This document shows positions 29,660-38,628 of a DNA stretch of 64,000 bases, in pieces. The translations under genes were made by a program, and so were the position numbers. Under the pieces are notes generated by a model. The model saw nothing but the letters and a program-made list of their open reading frames with translations, made no database searches and was not told the DNA's origin. Within the stretch, counting starts at the first letter, position 1, and each line of letters opens with the position of its first letter. This DNA comes from Bacteroidetes bacterium CG12_big_fil_rev_8_21_14_0_65_60_17. GTDB lineage: Bacteria > Bacteroidota > Rhodothermia > Rhodothermales > UBA10348. The stretch covers positions 50,001-114,000 of the forward strand of contig PCUY01000016.1 of the NCBI GenBank assembly GCA_002787815.1. Reading direction: 5' to 3'.

Positions 29660-31066
29660 TCAGTATGCGTGTTCGTGGACGAATCCTTTCCAGATGGTCA
29701 TGAGCATGATTTTGATATCAAGCTTGAGCGACCAGTGCTGGATGTAATAGAGGTCAAATTCAATGCGCTTCTCAATGGAAGTGTTGCCGCGCCAGCCGTT
29801 CACCTGTGCCCATCCCGTAATGCCTGCCTTCATCTTATGGCGAAGCATGTACCGCGGGACGCGGTCCCGGAAATCCTCAATGAAGACAGGCCTCTCGGGG
29901 CGCGGCCCGACGACCGACATGTCTCCCTTGAGGACGTTGATGAATTGGGGCAGTTCGTCGAGCGATGTGCGCCTGAGGAAGGCGCCCACGCGGGTTGCCC
30001 GGTTGTCGTCGGGCCGCGCCCACACGGCCCCGGACTTCCGTTCCGTATTCACGGGCATGGACCGGAATTTGAGCATCTGAAACGTCTTCCCGTTCAGCCC
30101 CATCCGCTCCTGACGATAGAAAATCGGGCCCGGAGAGGACAGTTTGACGGCTACGGCAAGTGCAATGTAGAGCGGCGACAGCAGTACGAGCACGGAGGCG
30201 GAGAAGGCCAGGTCCATTGTTCGCTTCATGACGCGCCGCAGGTCGATCGGGGCCTCGTCAATCAGGTGGATGATCGGAATGCCGTCGATGTCCGTGACCC
30301 GGCCATTCAGGATGTCGAACTCGAAGATGTCCGGTACCAGGCAGACGTGCGCGAGCCGGGACGAGAGCTCGTTGAGCTGTCCCTCGATGCGCTTGCTGGC
30401 CGACATCGGGAGGGCAATGTAGACGTATTGTATGGGCTTCCCCTGGGATTCCGCCTGGTCGAGTATCAGGGAAATTTCATCCGTACGACCCAGGATGTCG
30501 TCGCCATTCTTCCCGTCGTCCAGGAATCCGGCCAGTTCGAACCCTATCCAGGGATACTCCTCAAAGGCGTCGCGAAGCCGCTGCCCCACACGGCCCGCGC
30601 CCACGATCAGGACCCGACGCAGGTATTTGCCGCGACGCCGACCCGCGCGCAGGAAGAGGTAGAGCCCGAGTCGAACGCTCACAATCAACAACGGCGTGTA
30701 GAGGCCGAAGAGGCCCAGCGTGAGACGCGAGAAGTACAACTCGCGATAGAACGATAGCGATGCCGCCACGGCGATCACACCGAGAAGGATGGCCTTCAGT
30801 ACGGACAGCACGAGCGATGTCGCCCTTTGGGCTCGATCCGGTATGTACAGCCCCGATGCCCAGAACACCGTCATACTCACAATCAGTACCCATGGAATGA
30901 ATTCCATGTACCGGCCGGGGGGTAGCCACTCGGGCAGCGGAAAAATTCCGAGGGCGGGAAAAAGTTCAAACCGGGTGTAATAGGCAAGCACCCAACTCGC
31001 CGCAACGAGAAGGGCATCCACAAAGAAGAGGACGCGCTGGAAAAGTCGGCTTTGCTCCTGGAGCAT
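29660..31066 (-). CDS. Undecaprenyl-phosphate sugar phosphotransferase (WcaJ-like)
   Basis: The 468-residue membrane protein is of the exopolysaccharide polyprenyl glycosylphosphotransferase family. Four to five N-terminal membrane helices (about 10-130) are followed by a nucleotide-binding-like domain (VLIVGAGRVGQRLRDAF), another membrane segment (VLVLLSPLYIALAVAV) and the catalytic domain with FYRQERMGLNGKTFQMLKFR, SLDELPQFINVLKGDMS, VVGPRPERP and GWAQVNGWRG. It would transfer a sugar-1-phosphate to the lipid carrier, the priming step of surface-polysaccharide assembly. It belongs to the minus-strand run that begins with a related degenerate protein at 33385-35442. Confidence 0.93.
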   Translation of the reverse strand: MLQEQSRLFQRVLFFVDALLVAASWVLAYYTRFELFPALGIFPLPEWLPPGRYMEFIPWVLIVSMTVFWASGLYIPDRAQRATSLVLSVLKAILLGVIAVAASLSFYRELYFSRLTLGLFGLYTPLLIVSVRLGLYLFLRAGRRRGKYLRRVLIVGAGRVGQRLRDAFEEYPWIGFELAGFLDDGKNGDDILGRTDEISLILDQAESQGKPIQYVYIALPMSASKRIEGQLNELSSRLAHVCLVPDIFEFDILNGRVTDIDGIPIIHLIDEAPIDLRRVMKRTMDLAFSASVLVLLSPLYIALAVAVKLSSPGPIFYRQERMGLNGKTFQMLKFRSMPVNTERKSGAVWARPDDNRATRVGAFLRRTSLDELPQFINVLKGDMSVVGPRPERPVFIEDFRDRVPRYMLRHKMKAGITGWAQVNGWRGNTSIEKRIEFDLYYIQHWSLKLDIKIMLMTIWKGFVHEHAY

Positions 31067-31097
31067 GGATCAGAGGTGTAGGATTCTGGCCGTCGGG

Positions 31098-31979
31098 TCA
31101 GGCCTTGCGGATGAGCAGGGTGATATCAAGTGCCGTGACGGAATGCGTGAGTGCACCCACGGAAATGTACTGAACCCCGGTTTCGGCAATGGGCCGCACC
31201 GTCTTCAGGTCCACGTTCCCGGAGGCTTCGGTTTCAATGCGTCCACCAACGCGCCCAACCGCCTCCTCCAGCAGGGCTACATCCACACCACGCGCCAGCG
31301 GGCGGGCGAAGTTGTCGAGCATCACGCGGTCCGCACCTCCGTGTTCCAACACCTCATCAAGTTCACGCAGCGAGGTGACCTCAATTTCAATTTTCGGGGA
31401 GATGCGACGCTCGTGCCCTGCCGCCCGGTGCTCCGCTGCACGATCCAGCGCCGGGCCAATACCTCCCGCCGCCGCAATGTGATTTTCCTTGATCAGGTAC
31501 ATGTCCCACAGACCCTGGCGGTGATTGTGGCCGCCGCCACACCGGACGGCGTACTTGTCGAGAGTACGCATACCGGGCGCCGTCTTGCGTGTGTCCAGAA
31601 TGATGGCTCCCGTCCCGTCGGTGGCCTTCACGAAAAGAGCGGTGAGTGTGGCAATACCGCTCATGCGCTGCAATACGTTCAGTGCCGTTCGTTCACCTGC
31701 AAGCAGGGCCGCCACCGGGCCCGTAATGGTGGCCAGACGCATTCCCGGTGCAACCGGCGCACCATCCTGGACATGGCAGACGACATGCAGATCCGGATGG
31801 ACGAAACGGAAAATCCGCGTTGCCACCTCCGTGCCCGCAAGCACGCCCACGGCTTTTGCCTGGATTTCAGCCCGGCCGGGCAGGGACGCGGAGACAGTGG
31901 CCTCCGAGGTGATGTCACCCGTTCCCAGGTCCTCGGCCACGGCCCGCGCTATCAGGGCATCCCAGTCCATGTGCGTCAT
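31098..31979 (-). CDS. nadC: Nicotinate-nucleotide pyrophosphorylase (carboxylating)
   Basis: The 293-residue quinolinate phosphoribosyltransferase makes nicotinate mononucleotide in de novo NAD synthesis. Typical segments are EDLGTGDITSEATV, ERTALNVLQRMSGIAT, the long active-site block LDTRKTAPGMRTLDKYAVRC and GGGHNHRQGLWDMYLIKENH, and EVTSLRELDEVLEHGGADRV. The gene overlaps the upstream thioesterase gene by 4 nt, so the two are co-translated. nadA and nadB are not in the window. Confidence 0.97.
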   Translation of the reverse strand: MTHMDWDALIARAVAEDLGTGDITSEATVSASLPGRAEIQAKAVGVLAGTEVATRIFRFVHPDLHVVCHVQDGAPVAPGMRLATITGPVAALLAGERTALNVLQRMSGIATLTALFVKATDGTGAIILDTRKTAPGMRTLDKYAVRCGGGHNHRQGLWDMYLIKENHIAAAGGIGPALDRAAEHRAAGHERRISPKIEIEVTSLRELDEVLEHGGADRVMLDNFARPLARGVDVALLEEAVGRVGGRIETEASGNVDLKTVRPIAETGVQYISVGALTHSVTALDITLLIRKA

Positions 31980-32392
31980 GATCCGCTTCCAGATACAAGA
32001 TCAACGAGGTGGAGCGGAGCCGAAACAGGGCGGCCCCGCTTGCGATCCATGAAGCAGAGTACGACATGGGCTGAGATGCACACCCCGTCGTGCCCCTGAC
32101 GGTGCACCTCGTAGTTGAATCGGATCCGGGTGGCTGTACGGTTCAGGGACCAGGTCACGTGGATATCCACCAGGTCGTCGTACCGGATGGCCCGTCGGTA
32201 CGATACCTCGAGGTGTACAACGGGCATATCCATACCGCTTTCCTGCAATTCCAGATACGATGCGCCGAGGCGTCGAAGAGCCTCCGTGCGGGCTTCCTCG
32301 AACCAGTCAATACAATGGGTATGGTAGGCGACCCCCATCGGATCACACTCCCGGAACCGGACGCGGTGGGTATGTACGTGGGTCTCGGCCAT
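31976..32392 (-). CDS. Acyl-CoA thioesterase, YbgC/FadM-like hotdog fold
   Basis: The 138-residue single hotdog-domain protein opens with RVRFRECDPMGVAYHTHCIDWFEEAR, the catalytic-Asp segment of the 4-hydroxybenzoyl-CoA thioesterase family (the Asp of CDPMG is expected to be catalytic). It would cleave short or medium acyl-CoA or acyl-ACP thioesters in the cytosol. It lies between accA (9 nt upstream) and nadC (4-nt overlap). Confidence 0.9.
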   Translation of the reverse strand: MAETHVHTHRVRFRECDPMGVAYHTHCIDWFEEARTEALRRLGASYLELQESGMDMPVVHLEVSYRRAIRYDDLVDIHVTWSLNRTATRIRFNYEVHRQGHDGVCISAHVVLCFMDRKRGRPVSAPLHLVDLVSGSGS

Positions 32393-32401
32393 GGGCTTGG
32401 C

Positions 32402-33388
32402 TCAGGCTTCCTCCCAGGCACCCATGGCAGAAAATTTGGCAAGCCGCTCTTCGATGAGCGTTGCGCCGTCTTTTGCCGAGAGCGCATCCAGGTTGCGTGC
32501 AATGGCCTTGCCCAGTTCCGTGAAACAGAACGAGGGATCATGGTGCGCGCCTCCAAGGGGCTCAGGTACAATCTCATCAATGATATGCTGCTCCATCAGG
32601 TCGGGAGCGGTGAGCTTGAGGGCCCGCGCCGCATCTTCCTTGTAATCCCAACTGCGCCAGAGGATGGAGGAACAGCTTTCCGGAGCAATGACCGAGTACC
32701 AGGCGTTTTCGAGCATGAGAATCCGGTCGCCAACGCCAATTCCGATGGCTCCGCCCGAGGCTCCTTCTCCGATGACAGCCACCACGATGGGGACCGGCAG
32801 GCGGGACATTTCAAGCAGATTGCGCGCAATGGCTTCCGCCTGGCCACGCTCTTCAGCCTCCATGCCGGGAAATGCGCCGGGTGTGTCAAGCAGGGTGATG
32901 ATCGGTTTCCCGAACTTGGCTGCCATTTTCATGAGTCGGAGCGCCTTGCGGTAGCCCTCCGGATTCGGCATACCGAATCGGCGGTATTTCCGGCTTTTCG
33001 TGTCCCGTCCCTTCTGGTGGCCGAGAATCATCACATTCCGGTCCGTGCTGTCATAGCGTGACCCTTTGAACGTGGCCAGTCCTCCGACAAGGGCCGTGTC
33101 ATCTCCGAAAAGGCGGTCCCCGTGAAGCTCAACAAAGCCATCGGTCATGGCCTCGATGTAATCGAGCGTGTAGGGTCGTTCCGGATGACGGGCAATCTGG
33201 ACCCGTTGCCAGCGCGTCAGATTCGTATAGATGGACGTGCGCAGTTCATTTACCCGCTGCTCCATTTTTTCAATACTGGCCAGCAGTTCCGGCGCTCTTT
33301 CTTCGGAGTCGACCTGACGCATCTCGTCGAGCTTGGCTTCGAGCTCGGCGAGTGGTTTCTCGAATTCCAGCAGGATAGGTTTTTTCAT
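32402..33388 (-). CDS. accA: Acetyl-CoA carboxylase carboxyltransferase subunit alpha
   Basis: The 328-residue subunit forms the carboxyltransferase with AccD and moves the carboxyl group from biotin to acetyl-CoA, giving malonyl-CoA. Recognisable blocks are [18 protein letters not shown] at the N-terminus, [70 protein letters not shown] and [16 protein letters not shown]. The length is typical. accD is not nearby. The ATG overlaps the stop of the upstream glycosyltransferase gene by 4 nt. Confidence 0.97.
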   Translation of the reverse strand: MKKPILLEFEKPLAELEAKLDEMRQVDSEERAPELLASIEKMEQRVNELRTSIYTNLTRWQRVQIARHPERPYTLDYIEAMTDGFVELHGDRLFGDDTALVGGLATFKGSRYDSTDRNVMILGHQKGRDTKSRKYRRFGMPNPEGYRKALRLMKMAAKFGKPIITLLDTPGAFPGMEAEERGQAEAIARNLLEMSRLPVPIVVAVIGEGASGGAIGIGVGDRILMLENAWYSVIAPESCSSILWRSWDYKEDAARALKLTAPDLMEQHIIDEIVPEPLGGAHHDPSFCFTELGKAIARNLDALSAKDGATLIEERLAKFSAMGAWEEA

Positions 33389-35442
33389 CTGAGGCTGACG
33401 GCCACTATATCAAGATCCGTGGCAAGCGATTGGTGCATGGAATAAAACCAGTATGCCTTCCTGATTTCATCGGGTGTCAACTCTTCAGCCTCCCCGGTGT
33501 TCGATTCGGGCTTCATGACGGGAAACATACCCGGTCGGATGGCCCATGACGAGGGCAACAGGTGGGCATGCTCGGGAGCGGAGCCCACGAGGGCAAGGCG
33601 TCCGCGTGCGACGGTGACGAGCTCCGGCAACCTGTCCATGAGCCGCCGTGTCACGGAATCAGGTGACATGGCGCGCGAGACGGGCCATACGATGGGCGAT
33701 GTGACAAGTGCCGCGAGTGCGAGCAGTCGGTGTGTGGCGTGCCGCATGGCAGGGGAGCGGGGTTCCTCAACAGCCTTCAGTTGTTGCAGCAGGCTGGCTA
33801 CGGAGACGTGGGCAATCGTGGATTTGCCGACGACGTGCTCCTGGCCTTCGCTGAACATGCGAAACTGGACGCTGAGGTCATTGAGCTCCCGCATGTGGGT
33901 GAAGATGACCTGGTTGGGCACGTCCTGGGCCGCAAAAACGATATCCGACAAGCTGCGCAGGCGCACCAGATCCCTGAGCTGGGACGGAGATCCGAGCAGG
34001 GGAGGACTTCCGGCGCCGGGCGTGCCGGCTGGACTGCTCGCACGGTCCGCCTCGCGCGCACTCTCCGTACTGGACCCGGACACTTCCGGACAGACGTATC
34101 CTTCCACGTGGAAGGGTGGGCTCGGATGCCTCTTCAGGAGACCCGTAAGGCGCATAGCCTCGCCCACCCCCCCAACCACCAGGGCCCGGCGCGACCGGCG
34201 CCGGCGCGCCGACGTCCAGGCATGAATGGCCAGCAGCGCCATAATGGACGAGGGGAGTGCCAGTCCGATCACCCATCTGGAATAGGCGATGCTCTGAATG
34301 AAAAAGGACAGCGTGCCCAGGAGCAGGAATCCGGTCGTTGTGCCGAGCATGACCGCGCGCACGGTCCATTGCGCCGACCGACGGTATGCACCGAGAAGCG
34401 CCATTCCCGCCACCGAGGCCAGCGCGGCGCCGGGCACAACCGTCGCGTAGAACCGGGGAGCAAACGCAATGTCCGGGCCCAGGAATCGGATACTCCCAAG
34501 CACGCCCGTCGTGGTTGCCACGACGGTCGCATCTACCAGGGGTCTGCGTAAGCGGCGCACCACGTTGCTACACAGGGTCAGCGTGGCACGCATCAGGATG
34601 CCGAGTCTCAGGAGCCCGGTAAGCAGGCGCATGCGTCGCTGGTGCGCACCCTGTTCCAGGTGCTTCTCGATGAAGAGCAACATGGCGCCGTAGAACAGTT
34701 TCACATAGCGGACCTCGCCCTTCTTGGTGCTTTCCCCCTTGTAATGGATAATCTGCGTTCCGGGAGTATAGCGGATGGTCCATCCGGCTTGCTGGATCCT
34801 GAAGCACAGGTCGAGATCCTCCCCGTACATGAAGAACGCTTCATCGAAGAGACCCGCATGGTCAAGAGCACGGCGGCGTACCATCATGCAGGAACCGGAC
34901 AGGGCATCGACCTCGCAGGTTTCGGTCTCGGGGATGAAGGTCATGTTGTAGCGCCCGAATCTGGGGCTCTTCGGAAAGAGTCGGGCAAGCCCCGTCATGC
35001 GGTAGAATGCCGTGGACGGCGTCGGAAACGAGCGCCGGCTCTCGGGCGCAAACGTGCCATCGGGGTTGAGTATCCGGCATCCCGCAGCGCCGCAGTCCGG
35101 ATGCTTCCGCATGAACGCCACGAAATGGGCGAGTGTATCTTCCTGGACAATAGTGTCCGGGTTGAGAATGAAGATGAACTCTCCTTTCGCTTGACGAATG
35201 GCCTGGTTGTTGGCGCGGCCAAAGCCTGCATTCTCCCGGTTGGCAATGACGTGCACGTCCGGAAACTGCTCCCGAACGGCGGCTACCGAGTCGTCGATGG
35301 AGTTATTGTCTACCACCCATGTCTCGACATCCAAACCGCGCATGGCATGCTGCAGGCTGCGCAGTGCCTGCAGCAGGAACTCGCGCACATTGTAATTCAC
35401 AATCACGACCGACACGTCGACCGCGGCTTCCTGTTGATGCAT
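33385..35442 (-). CDS. Family 2 glycosyltransferase fused to a degenerate polyprenyl sugar-phosphotransferase
   Basis: The 685-residue protein has three parts. Residues 1 to ~260 are a GT2 (rhamnosyltransferase-like) domain: [46 protein letters not shown] and [11 protein letters not shown]. Residues ~290-400 hold four to five membrane helices, then a nucleotide-binding-like region ([15 protein letters not shown]). The C-terminus keeps a membrane segment, [15 protein letters not shown] and [18 protein letters not shown], which line up with KGDMSVVGPRPERPV and YYIQHWSLKLDIKIML of the active homologue at 29660-31066, but the catalytic FYRQERMG...LKFRSM block is missing. The second half therefore looks like a catalytically dead transferase. 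It heads the minus-strand operon. Confidence 0.82.
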   Translation of the reverse strand: MHQQEAAVDVSVVIVNYNVREFLLQALRSLQHAMRGLDVETWVVDNNSIDDSVAAVREQFPDVHVIANRENAGFGRANNQAIRQAKGEFIFILNPDTIVQEDTLAHFVAFMRKHPDCGAAGCRILNPDGTFAPESRRSFPTPSTAFYRMTGLARLFPKSPRFGRYNMTFIPETETCEVDALSGSCMMVRRRALDHAGLFDEAFFMYGEDLDLCFRIQQAGWTIRYTPGTQIIHYKGESTKKGEVRYVKLFYGAMLLFIEKHLEQGAHQRRMRLLTGLLRLGILMRATLTLCSNVVRRLRRPLVDATVVATTTGVLGSIRFLGPDIAFAPRFYATVVPGAALASVAGMALLGAYRRSAQWTVRAVMLGTTTGFLLLGTLSFFIQSIAYSRWVIGLALPSSIMALLAIHAWTSARRRRSRRALVVGGVGEAMRLTGLLKRHPSPPFHVEGYVCPEVSGSSTESAREADRASSPAGTPGAGSPPLLGSPSQLRDLVRLRSLSDIVFAAQDVPNQVIFTHMRELNDLSVQFRMFSEGQEHVVGKSTIAHVSVASLLQQLKAVEEPRSPAMRHATHRLLALAALVTSPIVWPVSRAMSPDSVTRRLMDRLPELVTVARGRLALVGSAPEHAHLLPSSWAIRPGMFPVMKPESNTGEAEELTPDEIRKAYWFYSMHQSLATDLDIVAVSLR

Positions 35443-35499
35443 GGACCGGACTCAGGGGGTGAACATCGTTTTCGAAAGATACGCCGTATACTCCCGGCC

Positions 35500-36876
35500 A
35501 TGCGGAAAGTCCATGCCTACCGGAGTGAAGTCGTGCGCACCATGTCGCTCGCCGTGCCCATCGTGGTTACGCAACTGGCGCACATTTCCATGAGTTTTGT
35601 AGATACGATCATGGTGGGTCGCCTGGGCGCCGATGAACTGGCTGGCGTAGCGCTGGGGAACACGGTTTTCTTCAGCATGCTGATTTTTTGCATGGGCATC
35701 CTGATGGCCGTGGGCCCGATGGTCTCACAGGCCTACGGAGCAGGCGACACGGAGAGCGTCGGAAGGTCGGTCCGACAGGGACTCTGGATGACGGTCTTAC
35801 TCGGTCTCGTGGGGTTCGTGCTCATTCGCAACGCAGACTTTTTCCTGCAGCTTACCGGGCAGACGCCGGCGAACACGGCGCGCAGTGCAAGTTACCTGGA
35901 TGCGATCGGGTGGGGGGTGTTTCCGTTTCTGGGATTCGTCGCCCTGCGCAGTTTCATGGAGGCTGTGGCGCGGCCGCGTATCGTGACGGCCATAGCGCTT
36001 ATCGGCGTGCTCCTGAACATCGGTGCCAACTGGGTGCTCATGTACGGCCACTTCGGATTTCCGGCCCTGGGGCTTGTCGGAACGGGATGGGCTTCCACGA
36101 TTGTCTTTACGTTCAACTTCCTGGCCCTGCTCTTCATTGTGGCGCGCGAGCGGTCTTTTGATGTCTACGGCATTTTTTCCCGTATCGGCCGGCCGGATCC
36201 CACCTACTTCCGCGAATTGGTGCGGATTGGATGGCCCATCGGGACGTCGATGGGTGTCGAAATGGGATTGTTCATGGCGACGGTCCTCATGATGGGGTGG
36301 ATCTCCACGACGGCGCTCGCGGCCCATCAGGTGGCTATCCAGTGTGCGGCATTTTCGTTCATGGTCCCGCTCGGCATAGGAATGGCCACCTCGGTTCGGG
36401 TCGGTCACTGCGTCGGACAGCGCAACCCGGATGGCGCCCGCCGTGCCGGTTTGACGGGGATGGGACTCAGCGCGGGGTTCATGGCTGTTGCGGCTGTATT
36501 TTTCTGGCTGATCCCGGAACGTCTGGTGGGCCTCTATCTGGATACATCCCTGGCGTCCAACGCTCCTGTCGTGGATCTTGCCGTATCGCTGCTCGCTTTC
36601 GCGGCGGTTTTCCAGGTGGTCGATGGCATCCAGGTGTCGGCCATGGGCGCACTGCGTGGGCTGAAGGATACGCGTGCCCCCATGGTCCTCTCGGTAATGT
36701 CGTATTGGGGGCTTGGCCTGACTTCGGGGTATATTCTTGCGTTTCACGCCGGATTTGAGGAACGTGGACTCTGGATGGGTCTGGTCGTGGGCCTGGCCGT
36801 GGCCGCCGTACTTCTGTCGCGGCGCTTCATGGTGCACGTCAGGGACGGATCGTTCCGGGAACCGGCTCCCAGGTGA
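35500..36876 (+). CDS. MATE family multidrug/Na+ efflux transporter
   Basis: From ATG 35500 this is a 458-residue protein with about 12 membrane helices arranged in two homologous halves, as in NorM/MATE exporters. Family sequence includes MSLAVPIVVTQLAHISMSFV, DTIMVGRLGADELAGVALGN, the VGPMVSQAYGAGD loop and the second-half counterpart VRVGHCVGQRNPDGARRAG. It exports organic cations or drugs in exchange for Na+ or H+. The frame is open upstream to 34642, but that part is the reverse strand of the glycosyltransferase gene. It is divergent from that gene, with 57 nt between. Confidence 0.93.
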   Translation: MRKVHAYRSEVVRTMSLAVPIVVTQLAHISMSFVDTIMVGRLGADELAGVALGNTVFFSMLIFCMGILMAVGPMVSQAYGAGDTESVGRSVRQGLWMTVLLGLVGFVLIRNADFFLQLTGQTPANTARSASYLDAIGWGVFPFLGFVALRSFMEAVARPRIVTAIALIGVLLNIGANWVLMYGHFGFPALGLVGTGWASTIVFTFNFLALLFIVARERSFDVYGIFSRIGRPDPTYFRELVRIGWPIGTSMGVEMGLFMATVLMMGWISTTALAAHQVAIQCAAFSFMVPLGIGMATSVRVGHCVGQRNPDGARRAGLTGMGLSAGFMAVAAVFFWLIPERLVGLYLDTSLASNAPVVDLAVSLLAFAAVFQVVDGIQVSAMGALRGLKDTRAPMVLSVMSYWGLGLTSGYILAFHAGFEERGLWMGLVVGLAVAAVLLSRRFMVHVRDGSFREPAPR

Positions 36877-36880
36877 CCTG

Positions 36881-37852
36881 ATGAGTGTTGTGCTCTTTTT
36901 CGCTGGATTGGCCCTGCTCGTTATGGGAGCCGAAATACTTGTTCGTGGCGCATCGAACCTGGCAGGGACGCTGGGTATATCGCCCCTTGTTGTTGGACTG
37001 ACCGTTGTGGCCTTCAGTACGAGTGCACCGGAATTGGCCGTCAGCGCGAAGGCAGCGCTGGCAGGTGATGCCGCCATGGCGCTTGGAAACGTCGTAGGCT
37101 CGAATATCTTCAACGTGCTCTTCATTCTCGGAACGTCCGCCCTGATTGTGCCCCTGACCGTGTCGCGCCAACTCATCCGGCTCGACGTACCGATCATGGT
37201 ACTGCTCTCGGGAGCCGTCTTCGCGATGGGTCTGGACGGTAACATATCGTTTCTGGATGCCTGCCTCCTGCTGGTGAGTCTTGTCATCTACGTCTGGTTT
37301 TCCGTATGGCAGGCCCGGCGGTCGGGAGCTGAAAACGTGGATATGGAACTTCCCTTATCGAAGAGATGGAGTGGCATGCGCAGTTCTCTTGCCGTTGCGG
37401 CGGGTCTGGCACTGCTCGTCCTGGGCTCGCGGTGGCTGGTCCAGGGTGCTGTTGCACTGGCCGGCGCCCTCGGCGTCAGTGAGATCGTGATCGGGCTGAC
37501 CATTGTGGCTGCCGGAACGTCGCTGCCCGAGGTAGTGACGTCCATTGTGGCTGCTCTCCGCGGTGAGCGGGACATGGCGGTGGGAAATGTCGTAGGCTCG
37601 AATATATTCAACGTACTGGGCGTGTTGGGGCTGGCAGGCCTGCTCGCACCCTCCGGGATCACGGTACCCGTTGCCGTCCGGGAGTTCGACATGGTGGTCA
37701 TGATCGGCGCAGCCGTGTTATGCCTGCCGGTGTTTTTCTCGGGAGGCGTCATCAGCCGGAGGGAAGGGGCGCTCCTTCTCGGCCTGTATGTGCTCTACAC
37801 GGCGTATGTTGTGCTGGATGCGTCGGGTCACGGCGGACTGTGGTATATGTAA
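36881..37852 (+). CDS. Calcium/sodium antiporter (CaCA family)
   Basis: The 323-residue membrane protein has two inverted repeats, each with the alpha-repeat ion-binding motif: GLTVVAFSTSAPELAVSAKA with GNVVGSNIFNVLFILG in the first half and GLTIVAAGTSLPEVVTSIVA with GNVVGSNIFNVLGVLG in the second. This is the YrbG-like Na+/Ca2+ exchanger family. The start at ATG 36881 is 4 nt after the MATE stop, so the two transporters are probably co-transcribed. Confidence 0.93.
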   Translation: MSVVLFFAGLALLVMGAEILVRGASNLAGTLGISPLVVGLTVVAFSTSAPELAVSAKAALAGDAAMALGNVVGSNIFNVLFILGTSALIVPLTVSRQLIRLDVPIMVLLSGAVFAMGLDGNISFLDACLLLVSLVIYVWFSVWQARRSGAENVDMELPLSKRWSGMRSSLAVAAGLALLVLGSRWLVQGAVALAGALGVSEIVIGLTIVAAGTSLPEVVTSIVAALRGERDMAVGNVVGSNIFNVLGVLGLAGLLAPSGITVPVAVREFDMVVMIGAAVLCLPVFFSGGVISRREGALLLGLYVLYTAYVVLDASGHGGLWYM

Positions 37853-37902
37853 CTTTCATTGTTACATTTAATATCGACCCGATTCGGAGTAAATTCAAGC
37901 TT

Positions 37903-37940
37903 CTTCGCGTCGCGTCGAAGCGAAATATTTGGTACGTTTG
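37903..37940 (+). promoter_or_regulatory. Candidate promoter of the ACIII-caa3 oxidase operon, with inverted repeat
   Basis: TACGTTTG at 37933-37940 is an exact match to the Bacteroidota -7 box TAnnTTTG and ends 34 nt before the actA ATG. No TTG is present at the -33 position; instead an imperfect inverted repeat, CTTCG-N8-CGAAG (37903-37920), covers that region. It could be an activator or repressor site, but this is inference from position. Confidence 0.42.
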
Positions 37941-37974
37941 GAGATCTGTCCGTTAAACCCCACCTGTCACCTGC

Positions 37975-38622
37975 ATGGCGCAGATATTCAGTCGCAAAGC
38001 GAACACCCTTCCTACGCTATCCCTGATGGCAGCACTCGGGGGTGGCGTTTTTGCCGTTTTTGCCGTTTGGTATTTTTTCTCACCGGAGTACACGGATGTG
38101 GGATACGCTCCGCCGCAGCCGGTCGAGTACAGTCACCGCCTGCATGCGGGCCAGTTGGGGCTGGACTGTCAGTATTGTCACACCCAGGTGACGAGTGCGG
38201 CCTATTCGAACGTCCCGGCTACGCAGACGTGTATGAACTGCCACAGTCAAATCCGGACCGAGTCCCTCAAGCTGCTTCCGGTCAGGGAGAGCTGGGTGAC
38301 GGGCGAATCCATAGAATGGGTCAAGGTGCACAAGCTGCCCGACTTTGCCCACTTCAGCCATGCGGTCCACACCAACAATGGCGTCGGCTGTGAGACGTGC
38401 CACGGTCGAATTGACCAGATGGAAGTCGTCTCGCAGGTGGAGCCCCTGAGCATGGGGTGGTGCCTTGAGTGTCATCGCCAGCCCGAGCTGTTTCTCCGCC
38501 CGGACGACGAAATCACAACCATGGGATACGAGCCCCCGTCCGACTACGTCCAGCAGAATCTGCAGCGCGTAGCCAGTGAAAAGATCCTGCCGCCCACCAA
38601 TTGCTCTGCCTGCCACTACTGA
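37975..38622 (+). CDS. actA: Alternative complex III subunit ActA, pentaheme cytochrome c
   Basis: The 215-residue protein has an N-terminal membrane anchor (about 15-35) and five CxxCH heme c motifs: CQYCH, CMNCH, CETCH, CLECH and CSACH. It is the electron-transfer subunit of ACIII, the quinol:electron acceptor oxidoreductase that replaces cytochrome bc1 in many Bacteroidota, facing the periplasm. It is the first gene of the actABCDEF-sco-coxBACD cluster and has a candidate promoter just upstream. Confidence 0.95.
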   Translation: MAQIFSRKANTLPTLSLMAALGGGVFAVFAVWYFFSPEYTDVGYAPPQPVEYSHRLHAGQLGLDCQYCHTQVTSAAYSNVPATQTCMNCHSQIRTESLKLLPVRESWVTGESIEWVKVHKLPDFAHFSHAVHTNNGVGCETCHGRIDQMEVVSQVEPLSMGWCLECHRQPELFLRPDDEITTMGYEPPSDYVQQNLQRVASEKILPPTNCSACHY

Positions 38623-38628
38623 TTCATC

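Noticed and set aside
29669..30757. 362-residue plus-strand open frame
   Set aside because: It is antisense to the WcaJ-like transferase and has no family features.
34642..35499. 858-nt upstream extension of the MATE reading frame
   Set aside because: It is antisense to the glycosyltransferase gene and the true MATE N-terminus is clear at 35500.
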